Source of the DNA: an uncultured Oscillospiraceae bacterium
GTDB taxonomy: Bacteria; Bacillota; Clostridia; Oscillospirales; Oscillospiraceae
DNA: 64,000 bases
Direction: 5' to 3'
NCBI GenBank assembly: GCA_934567355.1
Contig: CAKTJC010000012.1
Location: forward strand, 1 to 64,000
Below are positions 34,701 to 43,412 of the stretch, piece after piece. The notes beneath the pieces are model-generated. The model was not told the origin of the DNA. It saw only the letters and a program-made list of their open reading frames with translations, and did not search any database. A program made the position numbers and the translations under genes. Positions within the stretch are counted from its first letter, which is position 1. Every line of letters starts with the position of its first letter.

Positions 34701-37700
34701 ATGACGGCACCGCCCTGACCCAGCCGAACTTCACGGCAGTGGGTCTGGTCAATGGAGATACGGTGACCCTCGCCATGACGGCAGAGAGCACCATCACCAA
34801 TGTGGGCAGCCAGGACAACGTCATCGACCGGGCTACCGTTCAGGTGAACGGCGGCGCGATCCCCGGATACTACACTGTCACCTATTATGATGGTACGCTG
34901 ACCGTCACCCAGGCCGAGAGGGCGATCGTCGTTATCGAGGGCAGCACCGGTACTAAGGTCTATAACAGCACCGAGCAGACCGTCGCCGGCTATTTAGTCA
35001 CCGATAATCCTGCCAACGCAGTCGTTACGCTTGCAGCAGACAAGGCAGACATTGCCAGCGGTACCAATGTCGGCAAGTATTTCATGGGTCTGACGGCAGC
35101 AGACTTCACCGCCACCTCCCCCAACTACAAGCAGGTGGAAGTGCAGTACACTGACGGCTGGCTGGAGATCACCCCCGTTACCGACGAGGTCATTGTTACC
35201 ATCACCGGCAACAATGCTACCAGGGTTTACAATGCAACCGAGCAGTCCGTCACCGGCTATACCACCGACGTGGGCACAAAGACCATCAGCGTGGCGCTGA
35301 AGGACGGCGTAAAGGCCGAAGCCAAGGGCACCGATGTCGGCAAGTATTACATGAGTCTGACCGAGAATGACTTTGACGTGACTTCCGATAACTACAGCAA
35401 CATTAAGGTCATTGTGAATGATGGTTATCTGGAGATCACTTCCATCACCGACGAAGTCGTCGTTACCATCACCGGCAGCACTGCTACCAGAGTTTACAAT
35501 GCTACCGAGCAGTCTGTCACCGGCTATACCACCGATGTGGGTGACAAGGCCATCAATGTGGCGTTGAAGGCAGATCATGTGGCAGAAGCCAAGGGCACCA
35601 ATGTCGGCAAGTATGACATGGAGCTGACCGAAGATGATTTTGATGTCACCTCTACAAACTACAGCAACATCAAAGTTGTTGTGGTCGATGGCTGGCTTGA
35701 GATCACGCCCGTTACCGACGCGGTCATTGTTACCATCACCGGCAACCACGATACCAAAGTTTACAACGGCAGTGAGCAGTCCGTCACCGGCTACACCGTC
35801 GATGTGGGTAATACGGACATTCAGGTGACACTGAAGGAAGGTTACGCAGCAGAAGCCAAGGGCACCGATGTAGATGTTTACCACATGGGTCTGAAGGCGG
35901 ACTACTTCAGCGCTTCCTCCAATAATTACACCAATATTACCGTGGTCGTGATTGATGGCTATCTGGAGATCACTCCCTATACTGACGAGATCGTTGTTAC
36001 CATCACCGGCAACACCGATACCAAGGTTTACAACGCCACCGAGCAGTCCGTCGAAGGCTACACCACCGACGTGGGCGACAAGGCCATTGACGTGGCGCTG
36101 AAGGACGGCGTGAAGGCGGAAGCCAAGGGCACCGATGTCGATACCTACTACATGGGTCTGAAGGAGGAATCCTTCACTGTTACCTCCAAGAACTACACCA
36201 ACATCAAAGTTGTTGTGGTCGATGGCTGGCTGAAGATCACGCCCATTACCGAAGTGGTTGTTGTTACCATCACCGGCAACACCGATACCAAGGTTTACAA
36301 CGCCACCGAGCAGTCCATCGAAGGCTACACCACCGACGTGGGCGACAAGACCATTGACGTGGCGCTGAAGGACGGCGTGAAGGCGGAAGCCAAGGGCACT
36401 GATTCCGATACCTACTACATGGGTCTGAAGGAAGAGTCCTTCACCGTTAGCTCCAGAAACTACAGCAACATCGAAGTCGTTGTCGTCGATGGCTGGCTGG
36501 AGATCACCCCCATCACCGACGAGGTCGTTGTTACCATCACCGGCAACACCGCCACCAAGGTCTACAACGCCACCGAGCAGTCCGTCGAAGGCTACACCAC
36601 TGACGTGGGCGACAAGACCATTGATGTGAAGCTGGCAGAGGGCGCAAAGGCCGAGGCCAAGGGCACCAACGTCGGCAAGTATTTCATGAATCTGTCCAAG
36701 GAATCCTTCATTGTTAAGTCCAGGAACTACAGCAACATCACTATCATCGTGAATGATGGCTGGCTGGAGATCACTCCCATTACCGATGAGATCATCGTGA
36801 CCATCACCGGCAATACCGGTTCCTTCCACTATGACGAAGCTGAGCACACTGTCACCGGTTATACCGTGGAGATCAGTGACCCGCGCTACACCGAGGATGA
36901 CTTCGAGTTCTCCGGCGTGGCCTCCGTCAGCGGAACTGAACCCGGCGATTACCTCATGGGTCTGAAGGCTGAGGACTTTGCCAACGTGAACGAGATCTTT
37001 ACCAATGTGAAGTTCGTCGTGAAGGACGGCTGGCTGAACATCTTCACCGAGAAGCTCCGGATCGCATGGCTCTACGACACCAACCAGATGATCAACAGCG
37101 GTGAGCCGAGCGACAAGTTCTCCGCCATCACCAAATTCATCGAGCGCAACGACATGCGCCTGGTGCTGCACACCGGCAACGTGGTGGACAACGCCGCTGA
37201 CGAAAGCCAGTGGAAGGTCTTCAACGACGCCATGCAGAAGATCTACGACGCCCCGCACACGGATACGCTCATGGTATCCGGCGAGAAGGAAATCGAGGAA
37301 GGCAGCCTGTTCCTGCAGCAGCCCGTTTGGGATGAATTCAAGGAAGAGGATCTCTTCGAGGGCGGCAAGGGCTTCGTGTACCGCTTCTTCATCGGCAACA
37401 GACGGATGATCCTGGTTGGTCTGGGTGAAGACGCCATGACCGAAGAAGGCTACAAGTGGGCCAAGGAGCGCTTTGATTCCGACCCGTACGCTGCCGGTAT
37501 CCTGATGGTACATACCTATCTGCTGGATGATATGACCAAGGAACAGAAGATCGCCGACAGCGCCCTGGAGCTGGAAGAAAAAGTGGTGAAGCCCTGCTCC
37601 AATGTGCACATGGTGTTCAGCAGCAATGCCGGCTACGCAAGCCACCACAGCTTCTTCTACGGCAACCGCAAGACCACTGCCATCAATGTGGACATTGAGG

Positions 37701-37852
37701 CAGCTGCCAAGGAAGGCTACTTCACCATGCTGACCTTCGACGCTGACCTGCACAGCCTCAGCGTCACAAGTGTGAGCCCCATCAAGAACGACTGGATCTA
37801 CAACGAAGAGAAGTTCGACCTGGAGTGCTACAACGTACTGGGCGTGTACTAA
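31760..37852 (+). CDS. Giant secreted multi-repeat protein with a degenerate phosphoesterase domain
   Basis: 2030 residues. A signal peptide (KTLAWFLALMMLASALPLNILAEG, outline) and an acidic Pro/Glu/Thr linker lead into about six InlB B-repeat/Flg_new modules (residues about 70-870; GYSFAGWFTE, GYSFDGWYLDPEG, GYTFQGWSTAPGG) mixed with MucBP-like modules (YTVIHFQEN; YTIHHYLLG). A YDG/MBG module (ASKIYDGTALTQPNF, about 970-1052) precedes eight 88-90-residue repeats (about 1053-1764). The end (1764-2030) aligns with calcineurin-type phosphoesterases: LRIAWLYDTNQM, VLHTGNVVDN, VSGEKE, LMVHTYL, VFSSNAGY. The usual GD, GNH and GHxH ligands are replaced, so catalysis is unlikely. No LPXTG or SLH anchor is seen. 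Probably a long adhesin stalk with a binding head. Confidence 0.85.
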   Translation: MKHALRKTLAWFLALMMLASALPLNILAEGATPAEEVTPSSAPAAEEGTPEEPAEEQPSGDEIPAGSHSLTSVTSVVPSEDYYRTYVFWVDGSIVAQQTVKEGETLLRPATPVKDGFLFDGWKDSAGNLFEGFGAVTGITQTETVNIYASFRDVFYVFFMDNSDRIVATKSGKAGEVISTADVTFPVGATQAVTGWLLDGAAVDSVTLEASDVTLTARVENGYWITFESNEGSYVAPAFYAESQTAAAPAAPQRPGYSFAGWFTEAELQNEADFAAINTNTTLYAKWTAGSASYTVIHFQENADDSDYSYVESEIKYDTVGNQTYATAKSYTGFTAEPITQATIAGDGSTIVNVYYKRNVYEVKFYKYYSSGFFGGKYKEDASLRITAKYGANISSKWPGGTWKVSANGTVFQANIDVMPLGGTSFYEKDSQGSGAAYYYLQDLNGNYVLDHTDTGASSGSTVTKEDRYPITGFTCNTGRSTKDGNNYNGARFYYDRNSYDVIYISNGASVNTKSFKYQADISSAGSYTLSSSQAPAGKEGYSFDGWYLDPEGTVPYDFTGKTMPAQNITVYAKWSAPVHTVTFYDKDNVTVVGTVENIPHGTVMDSSKVPAYTPAEGYEFLGWVTASGAPFNFSTEIRQDYSLYAKVRKTGSVQVTYDANGGSGTAPVDSAHYAEGSYAKILGQGSLVAPADKPEFLGWSTDANAAAPQYVPGDMLPMGTAAVTLYAVWGVKEGTVSLTYHSNFGTDQASTDSGLANNSLVTVKGYGETGLPARVGYTFQGWSTAPGGSVMFGAGASVRVNANGANDLYAVWTANTDTKYTVEFYYISDDGSYPGTPNQTDSCTGTTDTAVSVTDADKADKENGKYTYDTGAANVESATLSGDGTTVLKLYFKLNVAQYTIHHYLLGTTVSVADDQTGTQTIGTQLTAGMSDALYPKYAAAVVNSYSPSQSITIGVSGNVITVYYTVPLTLTANDASKIYDGTALTQPNFTAVGLVNGDTVTLAMTAESTITNVGSQDNVIDRATVQVNGGAIPGYYTVTYYDGTLTVTQAERAIVVIEGSTGTKVYNSTEQTVAGYLVTDNPANAVVTLAADKADIASGTNVGKYFMGLTAADFTATSPNYKQVEVQYTDGWLEITPVTDEVIVTITGNNATRVYNATEQSVTGYTTDVGTKTISVALKDGVKAEAKGTDVGKYYMSLTENDFDVTSDNYSNIKVIVNDGYLEITSITDEVVVTITGSTATRVYNATEQSVTGYTTDVGDKAINVALKADHVAEAKGTNVGKYDMELTEDDFDVTSTNYSNIKVVVVDGWLEITPVTDAVIVTITGNHDTKVYNGSEQSVTGYTVDVGNTDIQVTLKEGYAAEAKGTDVDVYHMGLKADYFSASSNNYTNITVVVIDGYLEITPYTDEIVVTITGNTDTKVYNATEQSVEGYTTDVGDKAIDVALKDGVKAEAKGTDVDTYYMGLKEESFTVTSKNYTNIKVVVVDGWLKITPITEVVVVTITGNTDTKVYNATEQSIEGYTTDVGDKTIDVALKDGVKAEAKGTDSDTYYMGLKEESFTVSSRNYSNIEVVVVDGWLEITPITDEVVVTITGNTATKVYNATEQSVEGYTTDVGDKTIDVKLAEGAKAEAKGTNVGKYFMNLSKESFIVKSRNYSNITIIVNDGWLEITPITDEIIVTITGNTGSFHYDEAEHTVTGYTVEISDPRYTEDDFEFSGVASVSGTEPGDYLMGLKAEDFANVNEIFTNVKFVVKDGWLNIFTEKLRIAWLYDTNQMINSGEPSDKFSAITKFIERNDMRLVLHTGNVVDNAADESQWKVFNDAMQKIYDAPHTDTLMVSGEKEIEEGSLFLQQPVWDEFKEEDLFEGGKGFVYRFFIGNRRMILVGLGEDAMTEEGYKWAKERFDSDPYAAGILMVHTYLLDDMTKEQKIADSALELEEKVVKPCSNVHMVFSSNAGYASHHSFFYGNRKTTAINVDIEAAAKEGYFTMLTFDADLHSLSVTSVSPIKNDWIYNEEKFDLECYNVLGVY
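35180..37048 (+). repeat. Tandem array of 267-bp coding repeats
   Basis: Seven in-frame units start exactly every 267 bases at 35180, 35447, 35714, 35981, 36248, 36515 and 36782, preceded by a more diverged unit from about 34916. Consensus begins TDEVVVTITGNT and ends DGWLEITPI. The units at 35981 and 36248 are the most alike and differ by only a few codons, the sign of recent duplication or gene conversion. The last unit (36782) is strongly diverged. Confidence 0.95.
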
Positions 37853-37924
37853 GCCGAAAACATCCGAAATATTGGATGTTTGTCAAGCTTGACACTACAC
37901 CTCTGACACACAAGTAATATGACG

Positions 37925-37966
37925 TGCTCCCTTTATGTGCGGCGGCGGCCAAACATAAAGGGAGCA
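37925..37966. terminator. Long GC/AT hairpin between converging genes
   Basis: TGCTCCCTTTATGT (37925-37938) and ACATAAAGGGAGCA (37953-37966) form a perfect 14-base-pair stem around a GC-rich loop. There is no T-run, so it may be a factor-assisted terminator or RNA-stabilising stem. A weaker hairpin, AACATCC/GGATGTT (37859-37880), directly follows the giant gene. Confidence 0.5.
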
Positions 37967-38062
37967 TTGTCATGCAGGCAGCCCCAGCAACCGGCCGGAT
38001 GCGGCCAGGCTACTGGGGCTGCAGCAATATTCGATTGGGTGCTGATACATTCCGGGAAAACG

Positions 38063-38899
38063 TCAGTCGAAATGCAGCACTTCTCCCGGACTGATCCGCC
38101 TGTCCTCTCCGCCCGCCCGGAACCAAAGGGTCTCGGCAGTCGGGTTATGCAGCAGCGTTCCGTCGGCGCTGGCGCGCAGGCTGCGGAAGGCGGAGACGTA
38201 GCGGTAAATTTCGCCGTTGGTGGCGTACCAGACGGTGCCGTTATCTGCCGTGGCACGGAGGAAGCGCTCCATGGTTTTCCAACTGTTATCCCGCTCAAAT
38301 TCAAAGGCGTGGCCCCAGAGGTAGAAAAGCCTTGGTTGGAGCTTTACCGGTTCCGTGAGGAAGCGCTCCGTCAGGGCATCCAGATTGGGGTCGGTATGGT
38401 GGCAGGTGGGATGCCAGGTGAGGAAGTTTTCCGGCAGGCGGAAATCCTGGGTGCTCTGCACCGTGCGGCAATAGCTCAGGCCGCAGGCGGCCAGCAGCGC
38501 CGGGGTCTGGGGCGCGTAGGTGCCGTAGGCATAGGCACCGCCATAGACAATCTTCCCAAACAACTGCTCCAATGCTGCTTTGTCGGCACTGAACTCATAA
38601 ATCTGCTGGGCATCGGTCATGCACTCCATCCGCTGGTGGAGCCGCCCGTGGGCCGCCACCTCCACATGGGGTGCGGCATACAGCGCCTTGGCCTCCCCCT
38701 CCGAAAGCCGCCTGCAAAAGGCGGTTTTGCTTTTTGGCCGGTCTTCCGGGCGAAACATGCCGGAATTTAAGTTAAATGTTCCCCGCATTCCGGCCTGCCC
38801 CAGTTTCTCAATGAGCCAGGCATCCTGCTCGGTGCCGTCATCATAGCTGAAGGTCAGCGCCCGCTCCTTCCAGTCCGGGTAACGCAGCAGCAATTCCAT
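38063..38899 (-). CDS. Polysaccharide-deacetylase-like protein
   Basis: 278 residues from the ATG at 38899 (GGAAGTG upstream, abutting the stop of the previous gene). The NodB-type fold is shown by ALTFSYDDGTEQDAWL (the first aspartates), HVEVAAHGRLHQRM (histidines that could bind zinc) and LTWHPTCHH, LFYLWGHAFEF near the end. No signal peptide, so it acts in the cytoplasm. CE4 enzymes remove acetyl groups from glycans; this branch is found with cytoplasmic glycoside-degrading genes. It is the last gene of the glycan locus. The substrate is unknown. Confidence 0.75.
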   Translation of the reverse strand: MELLLRYPDWKERALTFSYDDGTEQDAWLIEKLGQAGMRGTFNLNSGMFRPEDRPKSKTAFCRRLSEGEAKALYAAPHVEVAAHGRLHQRMECMTDAQQIYEFSADKAALEQLFGKIVYGGAYAYGTYAPQTPALLAACGLSYCRTVQSTQDFRLPENFLTWHPTCHHTDPNLDALTERFLTEPVKLQPRLFYLWGHAFEFERDNSWKTMERFLRATADNGTVWYATNGEIYRYVSAFRSLRASADGTLLHNPTAETLWFRAGGEDRRISPGEVLHFD

Positions 38900-38900
38900 T

Positions 38901-39842
38901 TTATAACACTTCCAATCCGTCAAAATTTTCTTTCCAGTCTAAATACAGGCTCCCGTCCTCCCGGAAGCCCAGGGGCAGGAACACATAGCCGGAACCAAAG
39001 TAAGCCTGGCCGCTGCCGCCCCAGCGGTCGCCGATGTAAAGATAGCCGTCCTTCCCCATCGACAGCACATAGGCGCTCTGGGAATGGAAGGTAGTCTCGT
39101 CCCCGAAGTCCATGAGCGGACTCCACCGCCCATCCAGCCGGTCTGCCCAGGCGTATTTTCCCTGGTTGGGGGCCCAGCCGGTGCAGCCGCTGGTGAGCAT
39201 ATAATAGCGTCCCCGGCGCTTGAACAGGGCGGCGGCCTCCCGGTACTGGCCGGGCCAGAGGACACGCACCTGCTCATCAATGGACAGGAAATCCTCTGAC
39301 AAACGGTAAATTATTGTATCGGCGTTGCCCCGCCCGGCGGAGATAAAATAGCCGGTGCCATCGTCATCCACAAACAGGGTGCAATCCCGCGACATGTTAC
39401 CGATGGGGGAGAACGCGCCCAGATAGGTATAGTCCCCGTCCACTGTGTCGCAAACCGCAACGGCGCACTTGGCCTCGCTGTAGTCCGCCCCGTTTTCGTA
39501 GTGCATCCACATGACGTACTTCCCCGTTTTCGGGCAGAACACTACCTTGGGCCGCTCCAAATTGCAGCCCGCGAAAATCTGGTGATGGTCGCGGGTCATC
39601 ACCGCCTTTTCCATCAGCCGTTCCGTGCGGACATAATGCTCCTGCGTCTCGGAATCCAGGGTCAGAACGTGGTTCCGGAACTCCCAGTGCAGCAAATCCC
39701 AGCTGCGATAGCAGGACACCCGCACCCGGCCCCGCCGGTCTTCCCCAAACCAATAATATAAGCCTCCCGCTTCCAGCATACAGCCGCCGTGGGCGTGAAG
39801 GGGATTCCCATGGGTATCTTGCAGCATTTCTCCGTTTTTCAT
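38901..39842 (-). CDS. GH43-like five-bladed beta-propeller hydrolase
   Basis: 313 residues. The opening DTHGNPLHAHGGCMLEAGGLYYWFGE is the start of blade one in GH43/GH117-type enzymes (quoted in two overlapping parts: DTHGNPLHAHGG, GGLYYWFGE). Later blades show ERPKVVFCPKTGKYVMWMH, SRDCTLFVDDDGTGYFISAG and REAAALFKRRGRYYMLTSG; the glutamate of REAAAL fits the general acid position. No signal peptide. GH43 proteins cleave arabino-, xylo- or galacto-configured glycosides. It overlaps the oxidoreductase gene by four bases. Confidence 0.75.
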   Translation of the reverse strand: MKNGEMLQDTHGNPLHAHGGCMLEAGGLYYWFGEDRRGRVRVSCYRSWDLLHWEFRNHVLTLDSETQEHYVRTERLMEKAVMTRDHHQIFAGCNLERPKVVFCPKTGKYVMWMHYENGADYSEAKCAVAVCDTVDGDYTYLGAFSPIGNMSRDCTLFVDDDGTGYFISAGRGNADTIIYRLSEDFLSIDEQVRVLWPGQYREAAALFKRRGRYYMLTSGCTGWAPNQGKYAWADRLDGRWSPLMDFGDETTFHSQSAYVLSMGKDGYLYIGDRWGGSGQAYFGSGYVFLPLGFREDGSLYLDWKENFDGLEVL

Positions 39843-41191
39843 GGGGTTTCCTCCTGTTCCGGCAGATATGCGCCGTTTTCCCGGAGCATCCGGCGGATTT
39901 CCCGGATGGGCGGCTTGTGGACATCAATAATTCTCTCCCCCAGTGCCAGCGCCGCGCCGATGCCCACTGCCTCGCCGGTGGTCAGGCAGGCGGGCATCAC
40001 CCGCAGGCTGCCCTGGGAGGCATGGTCACAGGACAGGCACCGCCCCGCCACCAGCACATTGCTCAGCCCCTTGGGGGTCAGGCAGCGATAAGGGATGCCG
40101 TGGGATTCTCCGGGGCCGTACTTTTCATAGCGGTCGTCGGAATGCCAGCCGGAGCGGTCGGAGGCCTCTGCGGGGGTGGGGTGAACGTCCACAAAATAAT
40201 GATTCCGGCAGATTTCATCCGGGAAAGTGCTGCGGTTTAAGTAGTCCTCCAAGGTGAACACATAGTCCCCCAAAATTCTGCGGCTCTCCCGGATGCCCAT
40301 GTGGGGGGCCGTCTGGGTCAAAAAGGCATCGGCAAAGGCGCGGGGGAAATACTCCCCCAGTGCGTCCCGGAAGGCCGCCGCCTGTGCCCTGCCCCGCACC
40401 ACGGCGGCGGACAGGCTCTCCGGGTCGGTGGCGTTGATGCCCCACAAGTGCCCGGCGTTGAAGCCCATGGTTCCGGGGCCGATGAAGGAAGCGCAGATGT
40501 GCTTGTCGGCAATGCCATACTTGGGGTCGTCCACCATCTTGTGAATGGGGCTGTCCAGATTCTGGGGATGCAGGGTCATTTTTCCGCCCCGCTTGTAGCC
40601 GTATTCATCCACATTGGTCAGCTGAAAGCAGTGGGTGGCGGGCTGGGTGTTCCCCTGGCCGTCCCCCAGCGCCCACTGTGCCCCCGCCCAGGCGCAGAGG
40701 TCACCGTTCCCGGTGGCATCGATGTACACACGGGCTTTGTAGGCCGTTAGCCCTGCCTTGTTGCTGACCAGCAGGCAGCCCACCGTCCCCGGCTTTTCCA
40801 GCTCCACACCGGTCAAACTGCTCCCAAACAGCACATGAACACCGGCTTCCGCCATCATCCGGTCGTAAACGGATTTCAGCGCTTCCGGGTCGATGCTGAC
40901 CCAGTTGACGGCCTCCTTGGGAATGTGATACATCCGCTCCTTGGTGCGGCAGAATACCTCCTGGGCAATGCCGCCGTAGGTCACCCGGATGCCATCGGAG
41001 AAGGGCGTCCAGGCATTAACCAGCCCCGCCGTGGCCGCGCCGCCCAGCATAAAGGTTTGCTCCAGCAGCAGCATCCGCGCCCCCTGCCGCGCCGCCGCAA
41101 TGGCCGCGCCGCAGCCCGCAGGCCCGCCGCCCGCCACCACAACATCATAACCTTCCACCAGCGGAACGGTCTTTGTCAACCGATATTCCAT
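39839..41191 (-). CDS. FAD-dependent oxidoreductase (FAD_oxidored, PF12831-like)
   Basis: 450 residues from the ATG at 41191 (AAAGGAG upstream). The dinucleotide-binding start is YDVVVAGGGPAGCGAAIAAARQGARM, given here as VVAGGGPAGCGAAIA. Further motifs are LGGAATAGLVNAW, IDATGNGDLCAWAG and the C-terminal FAD contact VLVAGRCLSCDHAS. This group is found in carbohydrate and cofactor gene clusters of gut and soil bacteria, usually with unknown substrate. It overlaps the GH3 gene by 16 bases. Electron acceptor unknown; the EtfA gene in the same locus may be relevant. Confidence 0.8.
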   Translation of the reverse strand: MEYRLTKTVPLVEGYDVVVAGGGPAGCGAAIAAARQGARMLLLEQTFMLGGAATAGLVNAWTPFSDGIRVTYGGIAQEVFCRTKERMYHIPKEAVNWVSIDPEALKSVYDRMMAEAGVHVLFGSSLTGVELEKPGTVGCLLVSNKAGLTAYKARVYIDATGNGDLCAWAGAQWALGDGQGNTQPATHCFQLTNVDEYGYKRGGKMTLHPQNLDSPIHKMVDDPKYGIADKHICASFIGPGTMGFNAGHLWGINATDPESLSAAVVRGRAQAAAFRDALGEYFPRAFADAFLTQTAPHMGIRESRRILGDYVFTLEDYLNRSTFPDEICRNHYFVDVHPTPAEASDRSGWHSDDRYEKYGPGESHGIPYRCLTPKGLSNVLVAGRCLSCDHASQGSLRVMPACLTTGEAVGIGAALALGERIIDVHKPPIREIRRMLRENGAYLPEQEETP

Positions 41192-43410
41192 TTTGATAGC
41201 TCCTTTCCCACCCGGCAGGAAAATTCCGCGCCGTTTTCCGTGCGGCTGTCGCCGCCCACCAGCACCCGGAATGCTCCCGGCTCCACCACCCGATTCCCTT
41301 GCCGGTTCACCAGCGACAGCGCCGGTAGATTCAACCGAAATTCCACCGGTTTTGTCTGCCCCGGTTCCAGGAAAACCCGCCGGAAGCCCTTCAGCTCTCG
41401 CTCCGGGCGGATGACCGAGGAAACCAAATCCATTAAATACAGCTGCACCGTTTCCGTTCCGGCGCAATTTCCCCGGTTGGTAACGCCACAGCAGACTGTC
41501 ACAAAGCCGTCCCGGTCAATGTCCCCCCGGATTTCCGGCACGCCATAGGAGAACACCGTGTAGCTCAGGCCAAAGCCGAAGGGATAAAGCGGCCTGTCCG
41601 GACAGTCCAGATAGCCGGAGACATAGCGCCCGGAGGGGAACGCCCGCCGCATCCGGCCATTGCGCAAATCGCTGTACCAGATGGGTTCCTGGGCCGCGCT
41701 GTAGGGGAAGCTCATGGCCAGCTTGCCGCTGGGGGCTTCCGCCCCAAACAGCAGGTCACAGGCAGCAGCAGCCCCTTCCCTGCCCGGCAGCCAGGCAATC
41801 ATGAGCGCTTTCGACAGCCGCGCCTCCTCTTCCAGCGCCAGCGGTCTTCCGGTGAAAATTAAGGTGACAATGTTGGGATTGACGGCGGCCACCCGCCGCA
41901 AAAGGGTTTGCTGCACCTCCGGCAGGGTGAGCTTCACGGAGGAAGCCGCCTCCCCGCTCTGTTGAACGTGCTCCCCCAGGGCCAGAATCACCACATCCGC
42001 TTGGGCTGCCGCCTGCTCCGCCTGTCGGAGCATTGCTTCGCAGTCCGCCGCCGGCATATCCTCCCGGCACACGCCCACCCTGCCCGGGAAAGCGGTTCCG
42101 GAGGTCAGCAGGGGGCAGCCGGGGGCCAGCGTGTGGGCAATGCCCGCCGCCGAAAGGGCCTGAGAAAGGGTCTGATTCTCCGCCGTATCGCCAAACAGCG
42201 ACCAGGAACCGTTCAGCTCCTGGGTATTTCCATAGGGGCCAATGAGGGCAATGCGCGTTCCGGTTTTGGGCAGGGGCAGCAGACCATCCCGGTTTTCCAG
42301 CAGCACCATGCTCTCCCGCGCCATCTGCCGGGCCAGGGCGATGTGGGCTTCCGGCACTGGGACAGCATCCTTCTGTGCATCGCGCCCCCGGATGGTGTCC
42401 TCAAACAGGCCCAGCTTGTTTTTCAGACTGAGTACCCGGAATACCGCTTCATCCAACCGGCTTTCCGGGATGGTGCCGTCCCGCACCAGTGCTTCCAGAT
42501 TCCGAACATAGGCACCGGACATCATCTCAATGTCCACGCCCGCCTCCATGGCTTGCCCGGCAGCCTGGGTGCTGTCCGCCGCCGTGCCGATTTTGATAAG
42601 TTCCTCCACCGCGCCCCAGTCAGAGATGGTCACACCCTCAAAGCCCATCTCCTGCCGCAGAATCTCCGTCAATAAATAGGCGTTTCCGGTGCAGGGCACA
42701 CCGTTTATTCCGTTGAAGGCCGCCATAACCATGGCCGCGCCGCTCTGGATGCCCGCAGCGTAGGAGGGCAGATAGTCCTGGCGGAGACTGTGGTCGGACA
42801 GCTCCTCACCGGTGTATTCCCGGCCCCCCGTGGCCGCGCCATAGCCCGAAAAATGCTTGACACAGGCCGCCACGGATTCCTTCTCTTGCAGGCCGTCTCC
42901 CTGGTAGCCTTCCACCATGGCTTCCGCCATGCGGCAATTCAGGTACACGTCTTCCCCGGTGGACTCCATGCACCGCCCCCACCGGGCATCCCGGCACAGG
43001 TCAACCATGGGGGAAAAGACGCAGTGCAGCCCCGCCCAGGAGGCTTCCCGCGCCGCCGCCCGGGCGCAGCACCGCACCAGTTCCGGGTCAAAGCTGCATC
43101 CCTGAGCCAAGGGAACGGGGAATATCGTCCGATAGCCGTTGATAACATCCGCCATAAACAGCAGCGGAATCTGCTTCTCCCGGTGACTGAGGACGGACGC
43201 TTGCAGCGCCTCCGTCTTCTCGGCTCCCACCCAGGAGAGGACCGAACCAACCAGGTTCCCCTGCCCTTCTTTCAGGCCCAATGCAGCGGCGGGGCCGGTT
43301 TGCAGTTCCCCGCTGCCGCCAAAGGAGCGGCCCGTCACCTGCACCAGCTGCAATATTTTTTCTTCCAGGGTCATTTCATGCAGCAGACCCCGCAGTGCTT
43401 CCGCGTCCAT
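41176..43410 (-). CDS. GH3 beta-glucosidase-type glycoside hydrolase
   Basis: 744 residues without signal peptide, so cytoplasmic. N-terminal barrel starts MTLEEKILQLVQV; substrate residues are in CVKHFSGYGAATGGREY and the nucleophile is the Asp of GVTISDWGAVEEL (about residue 264). The middle sandwich domain carries LIGPYGNTQELNGSW, and a fibronectin type III-like domain ends the protein. It releases terminal beta-linked sugars from glycosides imported by the neighbouring transporter. It follows the YesM-type kinase gene by two bases. Confidence 0.92.
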   Translation of the reverse strand: MDAEALRGLLHEMTLEEKILQLVQVTGRSFGGSGELQTGPAAALGLKEGQGNLVGSVLSWVGAEKTEALQASVLSHREKQIPLLFMADVINGYRTIFPVPLAQGCSFDPELVRCCARAAAREASWAGLHCVFSPMVDLCRDARWGRCMESTGEDVYLNCRMAEAMVEGYQGDGLQEKESVAACVKHFSGYGAATGGREYTGEELSDHSLRQDYLPSYAAGIQSGAAMVMAAFNGINGVPCTGNAYLLTEILRQEMGFEGVTISDWGAVEELIKIGTAADSTQAAGQAMEAGVDIEMMSGAYVRNLEALVRDGTIPESRLDEAVFRVLSLKNKLGLFEDTIRGRDAQKDAVPVPEAHIALARQMARESMVLLENRDGLLPLPKTGTRIALIGPYGNTQELNGSWSLFGDTAENQTLSQALSAAGIAHTLAPGCPLLTSGTAFPGRVGVCREDMPAADCEAMLRQAEQAAAQADVVILALGEHVQQSGEAASSVKLTLPEVQQTLLRRVAAVNPNIVTLIFTGRPLALEEEARLSKALMIAWLPGREGAAAACDLLFGAEAPSGKLAMSFPYSAAQEPIWYSDLRNGRMRRAFPSGRYVSGYLDCPDRPLYPFGFGLSYTVFSYGVPEIRGDIDRDGFVTVCCGVTNRGNCAGTETVQLYLMDLVSSVIRPERELKGFRRVFLEPGQTKPVEFRLNLPALSLVNRQGNRVVEPGAFRVLVGGDSRTENGAEFSCRVGKELSKWNIG

Positions 43411-43412
43411 GG

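Noticed and set aside
35180..37048. Regular direct repeats that could suggest a CRISPR or satellite array
   Set aside because: The 267-base period is a multiple of three, is fully coding, and the units vary mostly at the protein-tolerant positions; there are no short repeats with unique spacers and no cas genes.
31772..37753. Very long antisense open frames (899 and 919 codons) opposite the giant surface-protein gene
   Set aside because: They mirror the codon usage of the repeats (GC-rich third positions keep the antisense frame open), have no ribosome sites or domains, and the plus-strand gene has signal peptide, domains and promoter.
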